A stretch of 64,000 nucleotides of DNA, taken from the NCBI GenBank assembly GCA_021234155.1, contig JAJEKV010000041.1, forward strand, positions 4,330,829 to 4,394,828, read 5' to 3'. The DNA is from Isoetes taiwanensis. Taxonomy: Eukaryota; Streptophyta; Lycopodiopsida; Isoetales; Isoetaceae. Below the pieces are notes generated by a model that searched no databases, was not told the DNA's origin, and was given only the letters and a program-made list of their open reading frames with translations. Below, piece after piece: positions 1-10,894 of the stretch. The stretch's first letter is position 1. Every line of letters begins with the position of its first letter. The position numbers and the translations under genes were made by a program.

Positions 1-222
1 AGTTTAAATCTGTGCCTCATTTTTAGGCCTGGAGTCACAAGTGGTGTTGTATATTGTATATGACAGTCATATTTTGTGACTAGTGTGGAAAAGGGACATG
101 AATCGTCGGCATCGACTAATTAGCCTATGGGATCCAAACAGGAAATATAGCAAATGTATTATTCTTAGGAATAGAAAACCCTCGCCTTGAACGGAACAAG
201 GACTACAAAAAAAATATTACTC
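1..222. other. unassigned non-coding DNA at the left edge
   Basis: No coding signal, RNA gene or repeat boundary is recognised. It may be the 3' end of the LINE relic that starts at 223. Two imperfect copies of a stretch reading roughly AGGA.TA.AAAACC.TCGCC lie at about 167-187 and 223-243. Confidence 0.3.
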
Positions 223-1143
223 CTAGGAGTAAAAAACCTCGCCCTGAAGGGTTTTCGAGGGAAAAACCTTGGCAGTAGTAGGTATGCTAAAAGGTTGTAC
301 AATGATAGATTTTAAACTCAATTCTATATTTTTAGGACATAACTGAATGCGTGCATCTATGATGTCTTGGAAAAAAGATCCTATCAAATCCACTGAAAGT
401 TGCGTCCACCAGCAGCGCATGAAGCGACTGGTTAGGCAAAATCAACTCAACATTGCGGGCTCGGATATGACTGAATGTTAGGACAATATTGAGTATGTGG
501 CATTCGTCTTCAATGGTGCCCTGCTGGTAACACTTACAGAGTCTATCCTTATGCGTCTCTCGAGCTCATCTGTCTATCTCAATTCAGAGGGAATGTGCAT
601 CTGTACAAACTGAAACTATCAATCTGCGCTTTTTCAGTGACAATGTGTACGGAGATAGCGTTGTGAACCCCATATAAGCATGGGATTGACCTGGAGCTGA
701 TAGTATTATATCTTAGAGCACTAGTATCCCAAATCTTACCAAGGAAGCAAGTAGCAAGATATTGTCGTAAATGATCGTGATCCTTTTCGATTTCCACCTA
801 TATACACATGTGTTGTTGCACATTCCATCGGAAGAACCACTGAGCTCATCTCCCCTTCCATCAGGCCTTGAAGCACTGCGGACCCATGGCCACTATATAA
901 GCCACGTTGAGGAGGCGGTCATTGCCCATACCAACTACCTTCTGAAAGTAGATAATCTGGCGGACGAGTGGGGCCCGTTGTAAAGGTAGGAAACATGGTT
1001 CCTGCAGAACAATCTGGTAGGGGACTATGGGTTTTATGCCAAGTGCTCGAGGTAGAAAGCCTTTTCTTACATGTTTCAATTCTTTCCAGGTGGCCAGACT
1101 TCGATCCCGTACAAAAGAACGGGGTACCACAAAAACTCTAAAC

Positions 1144-1963
1144 CAGGGAAAAAATTAAGCATATTATATATTTTTTCATAAAAAATGGTTTGGCTATTTT
1201 TCAAAATTTTACAGTATTTTATGATATTAATTTGGCTAAAGTTATTATTTTTATTACATTTATATATATTTGGACTTGGCGAAACTTTTAAATTATTACT
1301 ATAAACTTTCACTTGGCTATTTTTTTAATTGGAAAAAGAAAAAAAATGTAAATTAAATTCTGTAGCTTTAGATATATTGTACTACAATTACAAATAATAA
1401 TTAACAATCAAGGAACATACAATAATATTGAAGAACTTTTAACAGAAGCTCACAACATAGCTTATAACATCCATAGTCTGAACTACATTCAATGCAACGA
1501 CATCTTATAGATATGGTGATCAAATTGCACTTATCTCTAACCCTTGAAGGAAGATGCATACCAACTCGGGCATCTAGAGGGATATTGGCCATTTCTTACA
1601 GTTCCTTTTTGAAGATGCATATGTCGTATATATAATAGAAATTCATAGTTTAAAAAACTACTATCATTGATGATGGTAGGTGGGGATGTGTAAAATTCTA
1701 TAATAAGAATTCATTTTTATTTGGCTATTAGTGATTTAATATATAAATATTATAATATAAAGAAAGGCTAATTCCCTTTTCTTTAAGGATAAGAAATAAA
1801 ATAGTTTGGCTAATACTAAAAAAATAATGGAGTACTTGTTTTAACTATGGCTATTTTTTATTTTTTAAAAGAAAATCTCTCTTCATAAAATTCGCCGCAA
1901 AAATTGCCTAGACCCCTTAAAAAATCGCCATTTGGCTATATATAGCCACTAATTTTTTCCATG
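1144..1963 (-). mobile_element. non-autonomous hAT-like element, copy 1
   Basis: An 820-bp element inserted in the LINE relic. Ends are CAGGGAAAAAATTA at 1,144 and, read on the minus strand, CATGGAAAAAATTA at 1,963. It is flanked by CTCTAAAC (1,136-1,143) and CCTAAAC (1,964-1,970), a degraded 8-bp target duplication. CAGGG-type termini plus an 8-bp duplication is the hAT signature. A second copy in inverted orientation lies at 30,162-30,975. It is AT-rich and has no transposase. The one conserved ORF (1,401-1,592, minus, 63 aa) is listed separately. Confidence 0.85.
1401..1592 (-). CDS. 63-aa Cys-rich ORF carried by the hAT-like element
   Basis: Small ORF starting MANIPLDARVGMHLPSRVR and containing a Cys-rich C-terminal half (CRCIECSS..GCYKLCCELL). 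The same ORF is present in the second element copy at 30,529-30,720 with a single Ile/Thr difference, although the surrounding element has accumulated changes. I do not recognise the protein. It could be a captured exon or a chance ORF; conservation between two copies is the only support for coding. Confidence 0.35.
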   Translation of the reverse strand: MANIPLDARVGMHLPSRVRDKCNLITISIRCRCIECSSDYGCYKLCCELLLKVLQYYCMFLDC

Positions 1964-1989
1964 CCTAAACAAGTGTGATGATGGGCCCA

Positions 1990-1994
1990 GTCAT
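1990..1994. repeat. target-site duplication of the Ty3 element, left copy (GTCAT)
   Basis: GTCAT immediately outside the left LTR; the same five bases follow the right LTR at 54,112-54,116. Removing the element and one copy rejoins the LINE reading frame, which confirms the boundary. Confidence 0.9.
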
Positions 1995-4496
1995 TGTTGA
2001 AGGTATTCCTGGCAAACCTTCAACCTCAATGGTTGAGAACCTCCAGGTTGCTTAAGGCAACCAATCTGTGGCTAAATCCCTGCACAAATCAGCCCAAACT
2101 AGCTTGTGAACAAGTTGTCCCTAAACAAGAAAAAACTGTCTGCCAAACTCTGATTGCCAAATGAAATGGGATGATTGTTTTTTGATGGGAGCAATTGCAT
2201 TTGGTCCTCAGGAGACTCTAGAAGACTCTTGCAAAAGTCAGAGGCAAATGGTTGACCAGAACTAGGTGAAAAATCGTCTCCTGGGCAGAGAGCTCAAACT
2301 TGCAGATGGGAAAATGTGAGGAATTATTTTGAGTTTCTTTCTTTAACACCTTCTGCCTAACCTATAGAACACGTGCATCATGTTGAAACAACAGAAAGTT
2401 TGCAGTAGTGTGCACAAATGCCATTTTCTGTAGATTTTTTGTGTCAGTCTGAAGCAGAGCTAAAAACAAGCTTTGAGTTGTGGTTTAACGTGACCCTTTG
2501 ACTTTTATGTAAAGGAATTGGCTTCCTAGAGATGAGTACAGGCTCTAGATGAACAAAATCTAATGCAGGATGCTACTTGACTAAACTTTTTTGATTTTTT
2601 GAAGAATTATCACTAACTTGACAATGCAGTATTGAATATGCACTTTAGATTGAGATTTAAGCTAAGACAACTTATACAAACCGTAGTTACTTTTGTTGTT
2701 GAGACTCAAGCACTGCTACAGCATAGGTGGAGCCACCAACATTTGAACTTCAGATCAATACAAGACACATTCTTCACCAACTTCAAATTTTCATTCAAAG
2801 GAGCTTTCAAGGATTACAATGAGTGAATTCCCCAGTGATTTAACACAGAAAAATTCATGAAATCCGTGAATCAAAGGTAATACATGACTTCAAAGGATGA
2901 TATAAGACTTTATTGCATCAGATCTTCAGGAAATCTGACACAAGGAGGCAGTACAGGGCAGATAGAGGTCATTCATCAGTAAGATGCTGGATTTGATCAC
3001 TCAAGACGCTGTGGTGCTCGAAAAATTCCTGAAGCCTCATTAATCCCTTAAACCCGACAATTTCTGGTCGGTTCTTGATGAAACGGATCGGATTTGGCCT
3101 CTTCTGCTTGTCAGATTCTTTCTTGACCTGTAAAGTAGTCGGCTGAGGTGTTGTAACCATGATTTCTCTTTCAAATTGATGTCCCCTTTTTCGAATAAAC
3201 CCCTCTAACGTGGCCTTGCTCTTGTCTGACAACAATAAATGAGGTTTTAACCGTTCTTAGTGAGATTCTTGGCATCAAAAATGCTAAATCGGGCCGGTTT
3301 GGTCATGATTTGCCTGTTAGTTAGGCTGCATTCTCGGATCTTGCCATGATTTTAGGGTTCTTCACGAAAAACAGAAATACCCCACAGGCGTTCAGCGAAA
3401 AATGGGCTCGGCGGATTTCCACGCGGCTAAACATGGTTGGCCAGAAAATGACATGGATTTTGGGGGGTAACCAAGCTAATTGTTTGCGAAAATGAGGTAT
3501 GGCGCGCATCCCAAGAACAACTAAACCAAGGGCTAGATGTGGTCAAAATGAGAAGTTATGACCACCACTTTGCATGATTTTTCACGAGCTTTCAGGTGGA
3601 AAAAACAAATTTTGAAAATAAGCAACTTCATTTTTTGGCCCGTTTTCCATGGTGTACAAGGTCATGTGGCATATGGGTGGTGACTTGGCAAATGGTGATG
3701 ATGTGGCATGGTGAAGTGGAAGGCAAGGTGTCAAAGAAAATTTCCCTAGGTAAAATCTTGATGGTGTATCAAAGTGTGAATGACACGTGTTGGGTGACTT
3801 GGTGATGATGTGGATGAGGTGTGCATGATTTTGATGGTGAGGTGGCACTAAATAGTGATTTTTCGACTTTGACCTAGCCCTTTTTGGGGTAGTCAACTTA
3901 GGCTTTTTGAGACTTGATCTTTGACCAATACTTTGGTCTTGAACTAATGATGTGATGGATTTGTAGACCTTCTCTCCTCTTTCTTTTTCTTTTTTAGAGA
4001 GAGAGTGACTTTTTTTTTTCAAACTTGTCATGTGCATGGTAATGGATTATGAAGTGTGTGTGTGATGTACATGGTGCATGAGTATGAAAATATGTGGTGT
4101 GTGAGATTTTGCCCTAGGGAAAAAGACTTTGAGCTGATAAAGGAAGGGTATGAGGAGTGAGTATGGATGTGAGCAATGCCTTCTTGAGCCAAGAACTCTA
4201 AGATAGTGTAAAAATCTCAAAAGGTGTCAAGACAACATACTCTTTGGGGGGTCTTCCAATCTTTGACTAGGGGTCTTCTCTCTTTGACTTCTTTTTCAAC
4301 ATTTGACTCAAGTCTTGCTTCCTTTTGCTAACTTGAATGCTCCTTTGAATGTTCTCCATTGGCCTTCAACTTAGTGTCAAGATTTGTCTTCATACCTAAA
4401 CAATGAGCTCCAAATAGAAATGTCTTGCACATGTGTCTTGATCTTCTTGTGATTTCTTGTGAAGTTGCTCTTACATGCTGCCACAACATGGCAGCA
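1995..4496 (-). repeat. 3' LTR of the Ty3 element
   Basis: 2,502 bp, TGTTGAAGGTATTCCT at the left and GGCAGCA at the right. It aligns over its whole length with 51,775-54,111, with small indels in each copy (for example about 80 bases near 2,940-3,030 absent from the other copy). No gene is seen in it; short ORFs (such as 3,582-4,037) are chance frames in LTR sequence, although some are conserved between LTRs as expected from common origin. Confidence 0.92.
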
Positions 4497-5017
4497 TCAT
4501 GCTAAACAAACAAAGGGAGTATGAAATGGAGATAGTGTTCTTCAAATGAGCTTGCCAATGTGGGAAAATGGTTGGCAATGCTTAGGGAGAAGGCAGGTGT
4601 GTATGGGAACAAGGGTGATGGAAGAAAGGCTGTTTGAGTGGTCAGATGAATATGAATGAATCAAGTGATGAACCTCCATGACAAAATGATGATCTTGTTA
4701 GGAATGTGACTGCCATGTGGAGGTATGGTGGCAGTTTTGACTTGGTTTTGAAGGAAATGGAGATGGGGAAAGGGCTTGTGATGGATTTTGGCCAACTCTG
4801 AGCAGATTAGGTGTTTGTGAGTGTTTTGAAGGGTGAACCTGCATGGTAATGTGTGTGATATGCTATTAGTCTGAGCATGTTTGAAGCTCTTCTTGATGTT
4901 TTCCTAATAAGTACACATGACTAGGAAGTAAGGAAAGTGTTGTTTGCATAAGAAAGTAAACCTAGGCCTAGCTAAGTCTGATCTAACCTACAACTACCTA
5001 ATTTTCTGTAAATAGGA
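4497..5017 (-). other. 3' untranslated internal region of the Ty3 element
   Basis: Lies between the 3' LTR and the integrase stop. No coding signal on either strand. No obvious polypurine tract is seen next to the LTR at 4,497, which is unusual and may reflect decay. Confidence 0.55.
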
Positions 5018-5979
5018 CTATTCAAATAGACTTAAGGCAACATGTTGTTGCCAGTACCTCTTTAAGTGAAGGACATTGAAAGGATTTGGCAATTCTTGGC
5101 CATCTGTGAGATCCTTGAGCCAATAAGACTCCCTGCCAGCCTCACCAATGACCTCATAGGGCCCCTCCCATAAATTCTCAAACTTTCTTGCAACCTTTTC
5201 TCTGGCCTTGTTCCATTTTAGCACAAGTTCTCCTGCTTTTATGGTACCTTGTAATATGTGAGCAGCTTTGAATGCTGCCATATCCTTGGTTTTTTCAATA
5301 AGACTGCATTTTCAGCATCATACCTGTGCTCTTCAAGTTGCATCAACCTGATGAACCTGTCTTGCAAAGCATCTTCCATTTTGAGGTTAATAATATGCGC
5401 CATTCTTAAAGAAGGCAACTCTAGCTCTATAGGTAGAACAGCTTCAATGCCATAAACCAAACTAAAAGGGGTATGCTTAGTAGCATGCTTTATGGTGGTT
5501 CTGTAGGCCCATAATGCATCAGTTAGCTTCAAATGCCAATCTTTTTTGGATATGCTTACTGTTTTTTGTAGAATTGACTTAAGTAGCTTGTTTGTTGACT
5601 CTGCCTGGCCATTTCCTTGAGGATAATATGCTGAGCTTTTTGTGTGTTTGATCTTGAGGGTGCAGAGTAGGTTGTCAATCACTTCATTGACAAATTGTGA
5701 TCCTCTGTCTGATATTAGCTTCAGGGGGATGCCAAATCTGGCACAGATATTTTCATGAAGGAATCTGGCTATTGTCAGGGCATTGGCTTGTCTCAATGGC
5801 ACTGCTTCTGCCCATTTTGTGAAATAATCAGTAGCTACCAGTATAGACTCATGATGAGCAGAAGAAGGAGGATCTATAGGCCCTATAAAGTCCAATCTCC
5901 AGATTTGGAAGGGTCCTGGAGATATTATGACTGTCAGAGGAGCAGGCTGAAGGATTCTTTTTCCAAAGATTTGGCATTT
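5018..5979 (-). pseudogene. Ty3 integrase, split by the TIR transposon
   Basis: Integrase of the Ty3 element: inserts the cDNA into host DNA. On the minus strand the start (about 5,975) is the second half of the zinc finger (KCQIFGK). Then come WRLDFIGPI with the first catalytic Asp, LISDRGSQF with the second Asp, and YYPQGNGQAESTNKLL with the catalytic Glu. The C-terminal part (5,018-5,281: GPYEVIGEAG.ESYWLKDL.G..LPNPFNVLHLKRYW) is in another frame, so there is a frameshift near 5,285. The first zinc-finger half is at 14,506-14,520, beyond the inserted transposon. All three DDE residues are present, so damage is recent. Confidence 0.88.
5976..5979. repeat. target-site duplication of the TIR transposon, left (ATTT)
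   Basis: ATTT here and at 14,502-14,505. Deleting the transposon with one copy restores the integrase frame exactly at the zinc-finger CxxC, so the 4-bp duplication and both ends are base-accurate. Confidence 0.9.
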
Positions 5980-6036
5980 AACACGATTGCAAATTAAACG
6001 GGAGTGTTGCATCACTCCCGTTTCAAAGATTCCCTT
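5980..6036 (+). repeat. left terminal inverted repeat with a perfect hairpin
   Basis: First 25 bases match the right end at about 22 positions. It contains AAACGGGAGTG, the 6-base loop TTGCAT and CACTCCCGTTT, a perfect 11-bp stem (about 5,995-6,022). The right end has only a degenerate version of this inner part (CGGGAG...GAAACGAGAG). The hairpin may be a transposase-binding structure. Confidence 0.8.
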
Positions 6037-6333
6037 TAAAAAAACACCAAGTTTCTAAAATAAGCCTTTTTTGATAGTTGTTAAGAATTTCTAGAGGTTT
6101 GCATTTTTTTTCATGCCATTTTGGCCCATTATTAGACGAAAACTTTGTACTTATGAAACACAAATCATAAAAATAGCAAAATTTAGGCATAGACTTGAAG
6201 AGACTGAAAGCATTACAAAAAACAAGCACCAGAATAGAAAGGAAAAAAAAGTACTATGTTTTTAATAAATTGTTGTACATCAATATTGAAGATTCATTGT
6301 AATAAATAATGATAATTTTAATATCACGATGAG
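6037..6333. other. subterminal non-coding region of the TIR transposon
   Basis: AT-rich, no coding signal. It holds the AAAGATTCCCTTT block shared with the other end and probably the 3' untranslated region and polyadenylation region of the methyltransferase gene. Confidence 0.5.
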
Positions 6334-9300
6334 TCAAAGATCTACATCATAGTCCTCCTCATTCTTTTTGCTGCTCTCTGCCATCTCGTCCTTCTGTTCT
6401 ATCTGCTCCTTTACTGGGGACTTGAGTTTTGTATCCTCTTTGTTCTCTGGAATGGTAGCTAAAGCTACTTCTTTAAGCTCTGCAAAGGTTGCCTCATCGT
6501 CTAGTGAGCTGGAGAATGGAGGTTGTATCTCTGAGGACGTTAGTTTAGCATAATCAGATGAAGACTTGGCCCCTAACTCCTGATTTTCATCTGGTAAAGT
6601 AGGTAAGGCAGCCGATCTCATCTTCACAAAATGCACGACCTCCTTATCAATATCCACGGCTACACACGCTTCTGCGGCCCTTCTTAAGTGCACATGCGAT
6701 AGTAGTACGAAACCGGAGAAAGCATCAAGTACCCAATCTCACCGGCGCGAGAACATGTCCGGGGAGATGGTTGATGAGCTTTTGTGGTTTCTCGTAGTGA
6801 TTCACAATCCCGCCTTGTGCACTTGGGTCCCGCAATTTACTGTAAGAGGCTCATTTGGAAACTCTAGGACGTTTGAAAAGTTTTGACAAAGCGGCAAGTT
6901 AAAGTGATCCATGGTCCTCTTCCCATCAAAACTCCAATAAGCTACATGAAGGTACTCTACCTTCTTTGAGCAACCTTGGTCCTCCACCATGGTAGTTGAT
7001 GTTCGTTTTGTACCTAGTGAAGCATATAAAGTGATATTAGCAAAAACAAGAAAACACTTCGAAAACCAGAAACAGGAAATACTATTCCGGAATACACACT
7101 ACGTTATTAAAGAGAAAAGTAATTGTATTCTGGAATAAGACTTACCGCACAAAGGTTTTCATATCACACTGGAACCGGAGAACCAAAGTGATTTTTGAAA
7201 GCTGATTCCACCAAGCCAGACTGCATGCTCGAATGGAACGTAACTAAACGCCAATGTTTGGCCGTTGAGATCTGCTTAATTCCTTCAATAAAAGCATTAA
7301 ACTCTGAAAATTTGAAGGGCTGGTCGTCGTATCTGCTGTCTTTAAGCTTAAACCCATAGGGAAGATCAGCAATAACCAAAGTAAAGTCCTGTGGCTTAAC
7401 CGTTCCGACAAGGTTCGTGCAATCACCATGAATGATTGAATATAAATTGTTTTGATCAAACATGCAGAATCTCTCGTAGTCGGATGGTTCTGGCTCAACA
7501 GTTCTTCTTTCAGCTAACGACCTCTCTTCCCGTGCTGTTCTAACCAAATTCATAAAGCCCTCGGGTAGGTCTTTATTTTTCTTTTTGTTCTAAGAAAAAC
7601 AAAACAACAACTGTCAAGAGATCGTTTGTGCGGAGAGAAGGAATTCTAAGTGTAATTACCCAGCCCTCAAAATTTGGTGAATATTGGACAATGCGCTCGT
7701 CGGATGTGGCAATTGGGTAGAGTTCCTTGCACCTTTCCCATGTGTCGACGTTTAGCTGCTCCATCAAACATGTTTGACATGTTATGACGTTTTTTTGGCT
7801 GCAAGACGTTAAGGAAACAATGAGTTTAAACAAAAGAATGAAGGCAACGTAAAAGAAAAACAAATACAAGTCAAGCTAATTGTATTCTGGAATACAAACC
7901 GGTTAACTTGTGATGCTACCTCGAAACAATATGCAGAAAATAGTTCTACTACAGGACAAACACATTGCTTCTCTAAAGGAACGCATGCGTATTCCAGAAT
8001 ACACAGGCCAACATTCAGAGGAGCAATGTGTATTCCGGAATACACATGCCTTCCTTCACACGGGCAATGTGTATTCCGGAATACACAATGCCTTTCTAGA
8101 GACAAGCAATGTGTATTCCGGAATACACAATGCCTTTCTAGAGACAAGCAATGTGTATTCCGGAATACACATTGCCCGTGTAAAGAAAGGCATGTGTATT
8201 CTGGAATACACTAGCCACGCCGATGTTTTTGGGAATCTAACATGCAATAACTAATGTTTGTGTCAGAAAACTTACTTGTGTAATTCCTTTGACATTTCTT
8301 CTAGGCTAAACTCCTTATCAACAACTTTTTGGAGAAGCTGCTCGAGAAGCTCGCGTGTCGGGAGAAGCCACCGCATTTCCGACGGTAATGGTCATTTCTT
8401 TTTTGGTATGCGTCGAGCTTTTTTTTCTTAGTTGTCTCCTTTCCCTTGCTCTTTAACTCCCTCGCTTTCGAACATTGTAAATATCTCGGTCCCGAGTTCC
8501 CAAATCTGTTCAAGAAGATTCACGTTAAATAGTTGATTTGCTATTACGAATACATTTTGTGCTTACCTTGCCATCTCTAAAAGCTAATCGGAACCGGTTA
8601 TGTCGTGGTGTCGAGACCGCCTTTTGTTGGCCTCGTCATATTTCAGCAAAGATTCAATAGCACACGCCTCCTTAAGCTCCAAGGAAAATGCTGGCTTCTT
8701 CTTGTCCTCACCGTACTTTTCCTTGAATATTACGTTACTCCCACGCGCATGAACCGGATCTTGTCGTGAAGCTCATCTTTAGTTTATATTAGTTGTCGAC
8801 ATTGTGGGTGTTGGCAACGATTTTCGCTTCTTCATCGGTAAGACCACGATGCGCTTGGCCTTGAGGGGCGGAGAGGTACCTCGGGTTCTTCTTCTCTTTA
8901 TAAAGTTGCCTTCTTGCCTTAAAGCTGTGATTGCCTCCCAAGACGTAGTGAGTGTAGATCTCTGCGTTTTCTCATCATAGTCCCTGGGGGTTTTGCACTC
9001 TTCCCCTCATCAACAAGGACAACTATTGGGGCCACATGAGCATTTGGATTGCTCCTTATTCTGTCTTTCAGGTTCCTTAAGTGATCGGCATAAATTTTGC
9101 GAACCTGAAGTGGCCTTTCACCAGCTTCATTTTTCGGTGGAAGCTTCATTGAAGTGACTGGCAAATAAATTACACCTTGCACAAACTTGTGCAGGTTAAT
9201 CTCTTCCATCTTTTCAGCTGTCTTGTCAACTTTTTTTTCCTTTATAGCAACACCAGGTGCTTTACCCTTCCCCTTCTTCTTCTTAGGTTCCTCGGAAATA

Positions 9301-9870
9301 TCCTCTGCTGCAATTAAGGCCGTCTGCTTTTTTTTAGGCTCTTTAGCAGCAATTGTGTCCCTTGGCCGCTTCTTTGGTGGTGGTGACGGTGGCCTTTCGC
9401 CGGACTGTGATGGACTCCCAGATTGTGATGAGGAACTGCTCGGGCTCGGTTGCTCATCCTCTTCCTCGGGCTCGGACTCGGACTCGCTGTAGGGGAAGTC
9501 TTCGCTCGTTGTGCTTCGAACATAGTTGATGATGGCACTGAGCGACCTCTTGCTGATGTAGTGAGCAACATACTTGTACAGAGGACGAGGATTTACTTTC
9601 GCCACTCTAAAATAGGATTCATCAACATGAATAAAGCCTTGGGATGTCTGAAAAGACAGTCTCCCTCGCTGGCCGGACTCCCCAGCTACTTCACTCACGG
9701 ACTGGATGGTGCCCATGCAAACAAATTCCCTCTCATCGTACCTTTTTTGCTCCAAAGACTCAGAAGCAGGACATGTAGGAAAGTAAGTGTCTTTGTACTT
9801 TCCGTATACCCCTTGTAAAAAACCATTGAGTTTGAAAGTTTTTAGAGATGGATGGCGGTATGAGATGACT
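6334..9870 (-). CDS. ParB-like domain fused to a beta-class DNA methyltransferase (five exons, frame breaks)
   Basis: Predicted to methylate an amino group of adenine or cytosine in DNA. Exons (minus): about 9,870-8,567, 8,505-8,276, 7,798-7,660, 7,589-7,146, 7,013-6,334. Introns are GT-AG, and the first three junctions keep phase. Exon 1: unknown N-terminus, an acidic/Ser/Pro/Lys linker (9,230-9,490), then a ParB-like domain (IYLPVTSMKL near 9,180; IVVLVDEG near 9,030; GGNHSFKA near 8,930; LTDEEAKIVANTHN near 8,830). Exon 4 has the catalytic motif IV as ADLPYGF (7,350-7,370; DLPY instead of DPPY). Exon 5 has NHYEKPQKLI (motif X, near 6,780), VLDAFSG (motif I, near 6,725) and CVAVDID (near 6,650). 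The order IV-X-I is that of the beta class. The tail is acidic. Single-base frame breaks lie near 8,990, 8,620, 8,440, 8,380, 7,165, 6,795 and 6,745. ParB-methyltransferase fusions are known from phages and bacteria; the introns show this one is eukaryotic. Confidence 0.78.
7082..7140. repeat. two palindrome-type sites in the last intron of the methyltransferase gene
   Basis: ATTCCGGAATACAC at about 7,083 and TGTATTCTGGAATA at about 7,125, both variants of the 18-bp palindrome, inside the 132-bp intron 7,014-7,145. Confidence 0.7.
7980..8215. repeat. intronic array of six 18-bp palindromes
   Basis: Six copies of GTGTATTCCGGAATACAC or close variants at about 7,987, 8,028, 8,068, 8,109, 8,149 and 8,191, spaced about 40-41 bp, within the 477-bp intron 7,799-8,275. 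Spacers are related: two are identical (ATGCCTTTCTAGAGACAAGCAA) apart from trimming, and the outer ones are their near reverse complements (CACACGGGCA / TGCCCGTGTA), so the array is itself an inverted repeat. Short ORFs here (both strands) are by-products of the repeat. It is not a CRISPR array: no cas genes and the spacers are not unique. Confidence 0.85.
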
Positions 9871-10189
9871 CCTCAACCCTTCTCTCTGTGGGTGCGGTTT
9901 CGTTGGGATTTTAACGGTTCTCTTGTGTTTGTTTCTTCTTTGCCTTCTTATGCATGCAAATTGTGTGTAAACACGATCTTGTTAGAGAAAGCAGTGGCAA
10001 AAAACTATTCCAGAATACAAAATGTCTTGCGAAAAGGAAAAAACAAGGGCAAAAAGAGGACCAAAATGCCAAAACAACACTGCAATCTTGACAAAAAAAC
10101 AGGTCTAAACAAGTTTTAAAAGCAGAAAAAACACCTAAAGTCACTACAAAAATCACGGAAAAACTACCTTACAAAACAAAAGAACACGA
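9871..10189. other. intergenic spacer between the divergent transposon genes, left part
   Basis: No supported gene. It lies upstream of both divergent genes, so promoters are expected here or in the array to the right. A degenerate palindrome half-site (ATTCCAGAATACA) occurs near 10,007. Confidence 0.5.
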
Positions 10190-10515
10190 ATGTGTATTCC
10201 GGAATACACTTTCGCCTTTGAGGAAAGCGCGAGCGTGTATTCCGAATACACTTTCCTTTTCCTCAAAGGCGAAGTGTATTCCGAATACACTTTCGCCTTT
10301 CCTCAAGCGAAGTGTATTCGGAATACACTTACGCCTTCTCGAAAAGCGAAAGTGTATTCCGGAATACGCTACGCCTTCCCTCGGCGAAAGTGTATTCCGG
10401 AATACACATTAAATCTTTCCCTCGAAGCGTATTCAGGAATACACTTTAAGCGAGGGAAAAGCGAATGTGTATTCGGAATACACTTTCGCCTTCATCGTAA
10501 ATGTATTCGGAATAA
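10190..10515. promoter_or_regulatory. intergenic array of nine palindromes between the divergent genes
   Basis: Nine copies of GTGTATTCCGGAATACAC or variants at about 10,192, 10,234, 10,273, 10,311, 10,351, 10,390, 10,427, 10,466 and 10,501, spaced about 39 bp. Several copies lack one central C or G (TTCCGAA, TTCGGAA). The spacers are also inverted repeats (TTTCGCCTT ... AAAGCGAA). More variants occur at about 10,590, 10,610, 10,750 and 10,830. Position between two outward-reading genes suggests a regulatory or replication/transposition control region; this is inference. Confidence 0.75.
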
Positions 10516-10880
10516 AGCAGGACACACAAATGATTGTACCTTGTACTTTCTTACTCACCTCTCCATGTTTTCTCTATGAGTATCGGAATACTGACTCTGA
10601 ATATTATATTCGAAATACCGGGCGACTTCAGCTCGAATTTGGAATCAATACCCCAAGGCGCCAAAATTTCCTTTTAAAGGTGTCCATTCCCTCTTGCTCG
10701 TTTTTCTATGTGAAGTGGAATACGTTTGGCCTTCTTGTTACGCTCTAGTGTATTCGGGAATAGCTTTTAGTTTGCCTTTAAACTTAATTGTTGCGGGAAG
10801 TTCTACTTTTAGTAGGCGGGCTTGTATTACGGAATAAGAAAAGCTCTGCGATGAGAAACATTATCTAAACTCTACAATCG
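10516..10880. other. intergenic spacer, right part
   Basis: Scattered degenerate ATTC-GAAT palindromes, no coding signal; presumed 5' region of the transposase gene. Confidence 0.45.
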
Positions 10881-10894
10881 TTTTGCGCCTTAAG

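Larger units (their letters stand above)
223..1989 (-). mobile_element. LINE relic, 3' part of ORF2 (interrupted by a hAT MITE)
   Basis: Decayed non-LTR retrotransposon on the minus strand. Just left of the MITE the minus frame reads PVLLYGIEVW, the block that follows the RT domain in plant LINEs. Further on (about 861-1,080) comes a PYQIVLQE-FLPLQ-R--IIYF--VVGMGNDRL region like the LINE C-terminal part. Near 480-540 a Cys-x-Cys ... EDECHILN segment resembles the C-terminal zinc knuckle. It is full of frame breaks and stops. The hAT copy 1,144-1,963 splits it; 1,971-1,989 is its upstream continuation. The next piece upstream lies beyond the Ty3 element at 54,117-54,255, and the reading frame continues across that empty site. 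Not functional; family assignment is by motif memory only. Confidence 0.7.

Noticed and set aside
3582-4037. 151-aa minus-strand frame in the LTR
   Set aside because: Low complexity (Lys/Ser/His), no motif, and broken in the other LTR at 53,514-53,810.
5258-5455. Plus-strand frames over the Ty3 integrase
   Set aside because: Antisense shadows of the integrase coding strand.
7980-8215. CRISPR-like regular repeats with spacers
   Set aside because: Repeats are palindromic, spacers are related or identical, no cas genes, and the array lies in a eukaryotic intron within a transposon.
9187-9571. Ser/Gly-rich plus-strand and second minus-strand frames at the methyltransferase linker
   Set aside because: They mirror the low-complexity acidic/Lys-rich linker of the methyltransferase gene in other frames.
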